Of a stretch of DNA of 10,551 nt, positions 1 through 6,397 are shown one piece after another. Made by a program: the position numbers and the translations under genes. Location of the stretch: the NCBI GenBank assembly GCA_018713805.1, contig DVOF01000237.1, positions 1-10,551 of the forward strand, read 5' to 3'. This DNA is from Candidatus Aphodoplasma excrementigallinarum (GTDB lineage Bacteria; Bacillota; Clostridia; UBA1381; UMGS1253). Within the stretch, counting starts at the first letter, position 1; each line of letters begins with the position of its first letter. The notes under the pieces were generated by a model. That model searched no databases. It was not told the origin of the DNA and was given only the letters and a program-made list of their open reading frames with translations.

Positions 1-280
1 ATATTAATATTATTTAAAAAATTTATATCAATGCCCGCAGGCCCGAATTCTCCCCCAGCCATATTTGCACAAAACGTTTCCCGGGCCGGACATACCTGTT
101 GTGCAGGTTCAAGCACTCTATTCTTATAATAATATTTTTTAAGTCATTTTGCAAGAAAAATCAGCGATTTTTTTGTGCATTTTTTAGGTTTAACAATTTA
201 TTCACAATTTATTTCCTAAATTATGTAATTTTATGGTTAAATATGTAATTTCCGTCCCATTACGCCGCCTGATAGACGCT
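1..280. other. AT-rich intergenic region left of the hydrolase gene
   Basis: No convincing gene is seen. Just after the hydrolase stop there are paired direct repeats: TATGTAATTT at 222-231 and 242-251, and CAATTTATT twice around 194-213. A short AT hairpin (AAAAATC, 3-base loop, GATTTTT, 156-172) is a weak terminator candidate for the hydrolase. ACCTG/CAGGT forms a small inverted repeat at 94-108. An open minus-strand frame begins at an ATG at 62 and runs off the left edge for 20 codons, but it lacks a ribosome binding site. Confidence 0.5.
126..154 (-). promoter_or_regulatory. Leftward promoter candidate for a gene beyond the left edge
   Basis: On the minus strand TTGCAA (149-154) and TATTAT (126-131) are separated by exactly 17 bases, a good sigma-A-like pair set in AT-rich DNA. 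It points left, out of the window, and would give a leader of more than 100 bases. AT-rich DNA produces such matches by chance, so confidence is limited. Confidence 0.4.
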
Positions 281-1948
281 TTATCCCCGAACTGGCAGCT
301 TGAGCCACGATTTCCCGCACAAAACCGTATTCTGCGCAACCTTCGCCTCGGCCTGCTCGGCCCAGTTCCCCTTCGTATTCGTATGCGCGGCATACGTTGG
401 GAAGTTCGACGAAGACACGTCGACGCGAATCCGGTCGCCTTTCTCCAGCCGCCAGGAAACCGGGGCCGTATGTACCGTGACCTGTACTGCGCTGCCGGGC
501 GTATAGCCGCCCGTTTCGCGGTCAAGCGTAAAGATCGTGTCGCGCATCACCCAGGTATCGCCGCCCTTTACGGCGCTGACACGGATGAAAAACGCCGTGT
601 CGGCGCAGTCGGATTTTACAGTGAGCGCCGCCTCGATCTCGCCCTCGACCGTGACAGCGTCCGGCAGGGGCGCGCTCACAAAGCTCAGCACATCGGGCCG
701 CATATTCTGCTCCCCTTGCCGGACAAGGCCGGTCGGCTGGGTATTAAACGCGTCCTGCCCGCCCGGGAAGTACGCCGGGTCGTCGGGGTCGTAACGGTAG
801 GAGAGCTCCGTCTCCGCGCCCGGCTGCCCACACAGGGCGCCGCCGTCCGACAGATACAGCGTCTTATAAGCGTCCGCGCTGACCACACGCGCCGTCTGCC
901 ACCCCTGCCCAATCCGGTAGTAGCGCACGCGCCCCGGCTCCGCCAGAAGCGGCGCACCCTTGCCCCGGATATGCTCGAACCAGCGCAGGATGATTTCATC
1001 CTGTTCCATCTCCCCGTCGGAGAGCCCCAGCTTTGCAATCTCCTCCTCCGTCATCGCATGAAGGTTCATGCTGTGGTTCCACGGCCCGACAATCATAGCC
1101 GACTGCGCCCGCGTCTGTGCCGGCAGCTCGTTCCACATGTCGAACATCGTGTTGATATAGATGTCGTACCAGCCGTCAAACAGCAGTACCGGCGCGCGCA
1201 TCGACTTCATGGACGCGCGCACATGCGGGTAGTCGTGCGCCTGCCAGTAGGCGTCCTCCTCGTTCTCAGAACGCATCATCTCCGTAAACTCCGGCACATC
1301 CTCGCCGTAGACAAACCGCGCCACGTCCGTGACCGGGCGCAGGCGCATGGCCTCGCTGCGCTTTTCCCGCAGCGCCTCCGTATTGAGGCTCTTTTTATGA
1401 TAGTGATCCATGAACCACCCAAAGTGGATATCCTTTTTAAATACGCCGTGCTCGTGGTAGCCCTTATACATGCTCGCAGGCTCGACCGACAGCGCGGCGC
1501 CCTTGATGTCATCCGCCGAATCCAGGTACGACAAATGGACAAACGACGTGTAGCTCGCGCCCATCACATAGATCTCCCCGTTATAAAACGGCTGGCTGCG
1601 GATCCAGTCCAGCGTGGCGAGCCCGTCGCCCCGCTCCCGCATATAGGCGGAAAACTCCCCCTCGCTCATGCCCGTGCCGCAGCAGTGCTGGTGGACGAGC
1701 GCATACCCGTGGGACAGGTACGGCGCATAGCTGCGCGCATACCACCCCTTCGATACGCCGAATGGGCTAGGCAGCGCAACCGGGTCGTACGGCGTCCGGG
1801 TAAAAATAACCGGGAACGTATCGCCCTGCCCCGGCAGGATGCAGCGCGTATACAGGCGCACGCCGTCCGGCATGGCAAGCATCTGCTCGGTTACGCGATA
1901 GCCATTTTGTTCAAAAATAAACAGTTCCTCCGTTTTGTTCTGATCCAT
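281..1948 (-). CDS. CocE/NonD-type alpha/beta serine hydrolase (X-Pro dipeptidyl-peptidase S15-like)
   Basis: This 555-residue protein is predicted to hydrolyse an ester or amide bond; the substrate is unknown. The family includes cocaine esterase, glutaryl-7-ACA acylase-like enzymes and X-Pro dipeptidyl peptidases. An alpha/beta hydrolase domain covers about residues 20-330 and a C-terminal jelly-roll (PepX_C type) about 335-555. Visible family residues are the oxyanion Tyr54 in RTPYD, nucleophile Ser132 in GASYTS, Asp262 in GWYD and His292 in GPWNHS, which match in order and spacing the triad known from CocE. No signal peptide is seen, so it should be cytoplasmic. The frame is open up to 2017, but the ATG at 1948 is chosen: AAGGGG lies 9 bases upstream, and the longer version would start inside the promoter and operator region. 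Length is normal for the family. It appears monocistronic. One motif is atypical: HQHCCGTGMSEG (residues 86-97) stands where relatives usually have a D-x-R-G-x-G-x-S pattern. Confidence 0.9.
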   Translation of the reverse strand: MDQNKTEELFIFEQNGYRVTEQMLAMPDGVRLYTRCILPGQGDTFPVIFTRTPYDPVALPSPFGVSKGWYARSYAPYLSHGYALVHQHCCGTGMSEGEFSAYMRERGDGLATLDWIRSQPFYNGEIYVMGASYTSFVHLSYLDSADDIKGAALSVEPASMYKGYHEHGVFKKDIHFGWFMDHYHKKSLNTEALREKRSEAMRLRPVTDVARFVYGEDVPEFTEMMRSENEEDAYWQAHDYPHVRASMKSMRAPVLLFDGWYDIYINTMFDMWNELPAQTRAQSAMIVGPWNHSMNLHAMTEEEIAKLGLSDGEMEQDEIILRWFEHIRGKGAPLLAEPGRVRYYRIGQGWQTARVVSADAYKTLYLSDGGALCGQPGAETELSYRYDPDDPAYFPGGQDAFNTQPTGLVRQGEQNMRPDVLSFVSAPLPDAVTVEGEIEAALTVKSDCADTAFFIRVSAVKGGDTWVMRDTIFTLDRETGGYTPGSAVQVTVHTAPVSWRLEKGDRIRVDVSSSNFPTYAAHTNTKGNWAEQAEAKVAQNTVLCGKSWLKLPVRG

Positions 1949-1957
1949 GAAACATAA

Positions 1958-1963
1958 CCCCTT
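1958..1963 (-). promoter_or_regulatory. Ribosome binding site deciding the hydrolase start
   Basis: AAGGGG on the minus strand ends 9 bases before the ATG at 1948. It selects this ATG over the more distal in-frame ATG at 2017, which lies within the operator and -10 area. Confidence 0.75.
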
Positions 1964-2002
1964 ACCAATGGTATAAGCCGCCCGGCGTACAAACGCTGCA
2001 CA

Positions 2003-2016
2003 GGCAAACGCTTTCA
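2003..2016 (-). promoter_or_regulatory. cre / LacI-family operator candidate at the hydrolase promoter
   Basis: TGAAAGCGTTTGCC on the minus strand fits the Bacillota catabolite-repression (cre) pattern TGWAANCGNTNWCA except at two of the last three positions. It starts 4 bases after the -10 box, so a bound CcpA or other LacI-family protein would block initiation. The core CAAACGC (plus strand, 2005-2011) recurs at 1990-1996, 15 bases away, as a second possible half-site. Confidence 0.45.
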
Positions 2017-2020
2017 CTTT

Positions 2021-2049
2021 AGTATACCATATTTGTTTCCAAATTGAAA
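2021..2049 (-). promoter_or_regulatory. Promoter candidate for the hydrolase gene
   Basis: On the minus strand TATACT (2021-2026) is a good -10 box, matching 5 of 6 consensus bases. TTTCAA (2044-2049) lies 17 bases upstream as a weak -35. A weak -35 next to an operator-like site suggests regulated expression. The leader to the ATG would be about 65 bases. Confidence 0.55.
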
Positions 2050-2077
2050 TAGGCTATGCCAAGTTTGGTGAAAATTT

Positions 2078-2110
2078 CAGGGCGGCTCCGCCGTATGTGG
2101 AGCCGCCCTG
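2078..2110 (-). terminator. Terminator hairpin after the lyase gene
   Basis: A perfect 12-bp inverted repeat (CAGGGCGGCTCC / GGAGCCGCCCTG, 9-base loop) lies 14 bases after the lyase stop codon. On the minus strand it is followed by AAATTTTC, a short T-run, so termination is plausible but not textbook. It separates the lyase from the hydrolase, which has its own promoter. Confidence 0.75.
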
Positions 2111-2124
2111 TTCATTTATCCATG

Positions 2125-5100
2125 TTATTTTGTCCGAAATTCGATCTCCTGCAAGGAATTCCACATATTTGCCGTGTTGCCCTTCCCCACATATTTGATA
2201 TACTTTGCCGTCACGGGCGCGTCGAGCGTCACGGTTTCCGTATCGCTGCTGCCGCTTGTCTCATGCGTCAAAAACTTCGTATAGTTTACGCCGTCCGTGG
2301 AGGCGTACAGCTCGTAGCCGTACACGCGGCTTGCGCCGTTGTTGAAGTGCGTGTAAAGCGAGGCAATCTGCGCTTCCTCGGCAAGCTCAAAGATGATCCA
2401 TTCGTCTATGCCTTCCGCCGCCCAGCGCGTGTTTGGGTCGCCGTCGAACGCCTTGTAGCCGTTTTCACTCTCGCCGTTGTCCGAGCTCCACACAGCGTCG
2501 ATGATCTGCACCGCCGACGGGTCGAGCGGCTTAAACTCGACCGGTGAACTGATCAGCACCGTACGCGACGCGGCCTCCCAGTCGACCTTCGCACCCAGCG
2601 ATTCCGAGACAAACCGGATCGGGACCATGGTGCGGTCGCCAATCAGCATGGCGGGCACGTCAAGCGTTACCTCTTCGCCGTTTACATACGCCGCCGTAGC
2701 GCCGATCGTCAGCGTCACCGTCGTGCCGTCGCGCGTGCCGGTCACCGTCGCCGTCGCCTCGTCCCAGGCAATGTCTGCGCCGAGGTTTTCAAAAATGGCG
2801 CGCATGGGCACGAGCGTCCGGTCGTCTATGATGGTCGGCTCAACGTCCGAGTACATATACTGGCCGTCGATTTTGATCCCGATGCCCTCTTTTTCCGGCA
2901 AAGTCACCGTCACAGGCTCTCGCACCGCCGACGGGTCTGTCAGCGTCAGCGTGATTTCGCCCGCAGGCGCAGTAAAGTAGATGATACCGCCTTCGTCCGC
3001 TGCAATCACAGTACCCGCGTCGCTCCCGCCAGCCGTCACGGCCCATGCACCCGCCGCAAGGCCTGCCGCCGCAACCTTCACCTCGCCGCTGCCCGGCACC
3101 GTGAAGGTAATGCTGCCGCTAAGCCGCTCTTTATCCTTTGCAAACACAGCCGCACGGTCTGAGAGGCGCGCGCCGAGCACCTGCTCCGTCTCGATCAGCT
3201 CCGCCTGCTTGAGCGCCGCCTCGCTGTCCGCGTCGGACACGTACATCGCATTCAGGAAGTAGTCCTCCTCCGCTTCCGTGCTCGGGCTGATTTCAACCCG
3301 GCCCCAGCCGTAGTTCAAGTCTTCGTTTGCATTGGCGGATGTGCTCTCGTTTGGCACATAGTTGGTCCCGCCTATCAGCCACTGGCTGCCTGCGCCGCCG
3401 ATCTTCTCAATCGAAGCATCCACGGGGTAGAGCGTCTGGTTCACCAGCTTGCCGTTGTAGCCGTTCGTGTCGCGTTTGATCGTCGTCACATTGCCCGACA
3501 CCTCCGGCTCCTGCAAGGAGTGGAGCAGGAATGTTTTTTTGAAGGACGCGTCGCTCGACACAACCTTATCCATGACAAAGAAGATCGCCGGCGCGTCAAC
3601 GTCCTCCGTTGGCATAAAGAGCATGGAGCGCCGCACCTCGTCCACCTTGTCGCTGTACGCCGCCGTGATATCGCCGCTGATGTAGGAATACTCCGGCTCA
3701 ACCGGGTCGGGGCCGAACTCTGCGCCGAGCACCTCGCCCGTTTTGTACGTATCCGTCATCCAGATATCCATCGTATCCGGCTCGCCGCCGGGCCTTCTCT
3801 GCCCGCCGGAGTTTACCGCGCTGCCGTTAATCGTCTCATTCGGGTCGTAGATCAGCAGCCCATTGTGCGATATCGTTTCCTTGTTCCAGTTCACATCGTG
3901 CGACGTACCGTACGCGTCGTATATGCCCGAATCCGTCGCAAGCATGCCCTTATAATAGATTTGGAATGTACCCGCGTCCAGATGATGGTGGTTGGCCGCC
4001 CACCGCTCGCCGATTTTCATAAACGCCATGGCGACCGGTGCGTCGATCCCGTCCTGCCAGCCCGTGCGCGCCACCATCAGCCCGTTCGGGCTGCCGAAAT
4101 AGCGCGTATACGGAAGCTCGGAAACCGCGCGCGGCGCACACTCCGGGTCGTTAAAGAGAAAGAACTGCACCGGGGTCAGCGTCGAGAACGTATAGGCAAA
4201 GCTTTTATACCCCTGCGACATGCGCGCATACTCCATCTTCAGGTATGGGTCGGAGTAGAAGCCTGCCGCAAGCCACGTCGCCTGCATCGCCTTTGTGTAA
4301 TATTCGTACGGCATGTTGAGCGTTTCCACCGAGTAGTCCCCCTCGCGCAGGGACGCGCCGTCCGGGCGGCGGTAGTAGATATACTGGTACATCGGGTCGC
4401 CCGCTTCGTCGATGAAAATCTTTTCCCCGCTCATGCGGTAGAAAATCCACTGCGCCCACATGTCGAACGCATAGCGCACCGCGTTATAGTTTGTGCCCTG
4501 GTGGTAGCTGCCCGACGTATACCAGTAGTTACGCGGGCTGACAAATTCGCTCAAATAGCGTCCCGCCACATAGTTATAAATATCGGGATATTCGTCATAC
4601 GTCGCAACGCCGAGCGAGAGCAGGTCGCGCTGGAGCTGCGCCTCGCCGCCGTGCCCAACGACTGCGCCCTGTTTATTCGGCGGCCAGCCGATCTCCATCT
4701 GTGCGGCAATGATCTCACACCCGATCACGATATTCTTTTTTGCCGCGTCGTCCAAAAGCGGATAGCACCAGTCGTACACCTCCGATGCAACAAAAATCGT
4801 GTGTCCCATTGCGCGGGTAATGTCGGAGGTGTCCGCAAAAACAGAAGTGTCGAGCACATTCTGGATGGCGCTGATAGCCATATTACCGCTTGCCTCGTCG
4901 CCATTTATGGCATAGTTGAACGCATGGCTCTCGATCACGCCGAGCAGGTTGCCGTTGTAGTTGCTCGAACCTGCGTCTTTCGGTATTTCCAGCACACCGT
5001 CCGTCGTCTGCGCAAGATGTTTTTCAAACTGCGCCATTGCGCTTGCGCCCTGCTCGCTCTCCATGTTCGCCCGAATCAGCGGAATATCCGACGCACGGAA

Positions 5101-6231
5101 CAGCAGGCGCGGGTGCTCTGCCGGCGGTGTGATCGTCGGGGCCGGGTATACGTCCGACGGAAGCGGCATGACCTCTTCGTCGCCCGCCTGCGGCAGCGTT
5201 TCCACTATCCCCTCCGGGATATAGCCGCGTACGCTCGTTACAAGGAATTTATCGAACACCGATTTCGACTCGCGCGGGCGGATCCGGTACGTCATGCTTC
5301 CACCTTCCGTTATCGTAATATTGTCCAGCAAAATCCATTCAAATTCGTTCTCGCCGCCTGTCACATTCAGGCTCTTTTTTGCATAGGCTGCGCCGCCGAC
5401 CGACGAATAATACGAATCGCAGCCGTCGGTCGCCGCAGAATACCGTCCCCAGACCGCATACGTCCCGGCCTTCGCCGCGCTGAGCGTAAAGCCGATCGCA
5501 CCGGGCAGCTCTGCGCCCGTCTGGTCCTTTGCTTCTCTTTCCATATATACGCCTTTTTGGCCGGAAGCCTGCGAATAGTCCTGCACCGTGGCAAGGCTTC
5601 CGTCTATCGTCGTTTCCTCTGCTTCAAACATGACCGAGCCGCCCTCCGGGATCGAAAATCCCTTCAAATCGCCTACGTCCGCCCCTGGGCTTGTGCCCGG
5701 CTCTGCCGTTGCGGGCGCGCCCTCCGCCGGGACTTTGGACGGGTCGTCTGTCACAAACCATGCGTCAAACATCACGCCGTTCTCCCTGTGGACCATATCA
5801 AACGTATGCTGCCCCTTTGTGAGCTGCGCGCTCGTCACCTTAATCCACGCAAAGCCGCTTGTCACCTTGCCCGTGCGTGCATATTCGCCCCCATCCCAAC
5901 GGTAATGGAACGAGTCGCTGCTCTCGCTTACCATGTTCGTCAGGAGCCAAATCTCATATGTGCCGTCCGCCGGGATATCAAAGACATAGCTCGCGTCCGG
6001 CTCCTGCGCCGCAGGGTCGTCGACGCGCCCCTCTCCCGAAACCGTAATATACACGCCGCCGCTCGCTGCGCTATCCTTCTCCTCCGTGACCGCGCCGCCC
6101 AGCGCGCCTGCCTCGGCCTCAACGACCGTATCGACTGCAAACGCTTCCGCAGCCATGGCTCCCGCCGGCAGCAGGCCTATCAGCATACAAATGCTAAGCA
6201 GAATGCAAATTATCTTTTTTGTGCCTTTCAT
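2125..6231 (-). CDS. Secreted multidomain heparinase II/III-like polysaccharide lyase with stalk and discoidin domains
   Basis: This 1368-residue exported protein probably cleaves an acidic polysaccharide by beta-elimination; the substrate cannot be read from sequence. A signal peptide occupies residues 1-28 (KK, hydrophobic IICILLSICMLIGLL, then AMA-A). Two carbohydrate-binding-like beta-sandwich modules follow (about 35-162 and 199-333, each opening with a 'v-EAE' strand). An alpha/alpha-toroid spans about 370-690 and includes SGSYHQGTNYN (573-583), with Tyr582 a candidate catalytic Tyr. The heparinase II/III beta-sandwich spans about 700-1030; NHHHLDAGTFQIYYKG (747-762) and ETISHNGLLIYD (785-796) are hallmark His/Asp motifs of this lyase clan and resemble heparinase II (PL21) most. 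A two-repeat stalk domain ('copper amine oxidase N-terminal-like', about 1111-1229) and an F5/8 type C/discoidin domain (about 1237-1367, with AFDGDPNTRW) complete it. No LPXTG, SLH or transmembrane anchor is seen. The ATG has AGGAGGGGG 5 bases upstream. A hairpin sits 14 bases after the stop. Confidence 0.88.
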   Translation of the reverse strand: MKGTKKIICILLSICMLIGLLPAGAMAAEAFAVDTVVEAEAGALGGAVTEEKDSAASGGVYITVSGEGRVDDPAAQEPDASYVFDIPADGTYEIWLLTNMVSESSDSFHYRWDGGEYARTGKVTSGFAWIKVTSAQLTKGQHTFDMVHRENGVMFDAWFVTDDPSKVPAEGAPATAEPGTSPGADVGDLKGFSIPEGGSVMFEAEETTIDGSLATVQDYSQASGQKGVYMEREAKDQTGAELPGAIGFTLSAAKAGTYAVWGRYSAATDGCDSYYSSVGGAAYAKKSLNVTGGENEFEWILLDNITITEGGSMTYRIRPRESKSVFDKFLVTSVRGYIPEGIVETLPQAGDEEVMPLPSDVYPAPTITPPAEHPRLLFRASDIPLIRANMESEQGASAMAQFEKHLAQTTDGVLEIPKDAGSSNYNGNLLGVIESHAFNYAINGDEASGNMAISAIQNVLDTSVFADTSDITRAMGHTIFVASEVYDWCYPLLDDAAKKNIVIGCEIIAAQMEIGWPPNKQGAVVGHGGEAQLQRDLLSLGVATYDEYPDIYNYVAGRYLSEFVSPRNYWYTSGSYHQGTNYNAVRYAFDMWAQWIFYRMSGEKIFIDEAGDPMYQYIYYRRPDGASLREGDYSVETLNMPYEYYTKAMQATWLAAGFYSDPYLKMEYARMSQGYKSFAYTFSTLTPVQFFLFNDPECAPRAVSELPYTRYFGSPNGLMVARTGWQDGIDAPVAMAFMKIGERWAANHHHLDAGTFQIYYKGMLATDSGIYDAYGTSHDVNWNKETISHNGLLIYDPNETINGSAVNSGGQRRPGGEPDTMDIWMTDTYKTGEVLGAEFGPDPVEPEYSYISGDITAAYSDKVDEVRRSMLFMPTEDVDAPAIFFVMDKVVSSDASFKKTFLLHSLQEPEVSGNVTTIKRDTNGYNGKLVNQTLYPVDASIEKIGGAGSQWLIGGTNYVPNESTSANANEDLNYGWGRVEISPSTEAEEDYFLNAMYVSDADSEAALKQAELIETEQVLGARLSDRAAVFAKDKERLSGSITFTVPGSGEVKVAAAGLAAGAWAVTAGGSDAGTVIAADEGGIIYFTAPAGEITLTLTDPSAVREPVTVTLPEKEGIGIKIDGQYMYSDVEPTIIDDRTLVPMRAIFENLGADIAWDEATATVTGTRDGTTVTLTIGATAAYVNGEEVTLDVPAMLIGDRTMVPIRFVSESLGAKVDWEAASRTVLISSPVEFKPLDPSAVQIIDAVWSSDNGESENGYKAFDGDPNTRWAAEGIDEWIIFELAEEAQIASLYTHFNNGASRVYGYELYASTDGVNYTKFLTHETSGSSDTETVTLDAPVTAKYIKYVGKGNTANMWNSLQEIEFRTK

Positions 6232-6364
6232 ACAAACCCCCTCCTGCTATTCCGTCTCCTCCTAATATAAATTACTAATTTTATATTACTATATCGTCTG
6301 TATAATGTAAATCCACAATTCATGATATTTCTGCAATATTTGATGTGAATTTTCCACATATAAT
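6232..6364 (-). promoter_or_regulatory. AT-rich leader and presumed promoter region of the lyase gene
   Basis: This gap is strongly AT-rich compared with the flanking genes and must hold the lyase promoter if the hairpin at 6365-6397 terminates transcription. Several TATAAT-like boxes occur on the minus strand (TATACA, TATAGT, TATAAA), but none has a convincing -35 box at 16-18 bases, so I do not choose one. Two Shine-Dalgarno-like stretches are present: AGGAGGGGG (6237-6245), 5 bases from the ATG and clearly the working site, and AGGAGGAGA (6255-6263), which has no start codon at a suitable distance. Confidence 0.45.
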
Positions 6365-6397
6365 AAGGAGCCGCTGCAGCCTGTGCAGCGGCTCCTT
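6365..6397 (-). terminator. Terminator hairpin after the 892-residue protein gene
   Basis: A perfect 14-bp inverted repeat (AAGGAGCCGCTGCA / TGCAGCGGCTCCTT, 5-base loop) starts immediately next to the stop codon (6398-6400). On the minus strand it is followed by ATTATATG, a poor U-tract, so the strength comes mainly from the stem. It abuts the stop so closely that a ribosome finishing translation would cover its first arm. Confidence 0.8.

Noticed and set aside
1..62. Possible short coding start (ATG at 62, minus strand) running off the left edge
   Set aside because: Only 20 codons are visible, no Shine-Dalgarno precedes it, and the encoded residues match nothing recognisable.
233..1957. A 574-codon open frame on the plus strand, opposite the hydrolase
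   Set aside because: It is the antisense shadow of a gene with an intact catalytic tetrad and shows the same Arg/His-rich nonsense composition.
1949..2017. 23-residue N-terminal extension of the hydrolase from an ATG at 2017
   Set aside because: It would start at the transcription start area, overlaps the operator candidate, and adds sequence unlike the family; the ATG at 1948 has a good ribosome binding site.
3520..6270. A 916-codon open frame on the plus strand, opposite the lyase gene
   Set aside because: Its product is very rich in Arg, His and Val without recognisable domains, as expected from the complement of a GC-biased gene. The opposite strand has a signal peptide, conserved domains and a strong ribosome binding site.
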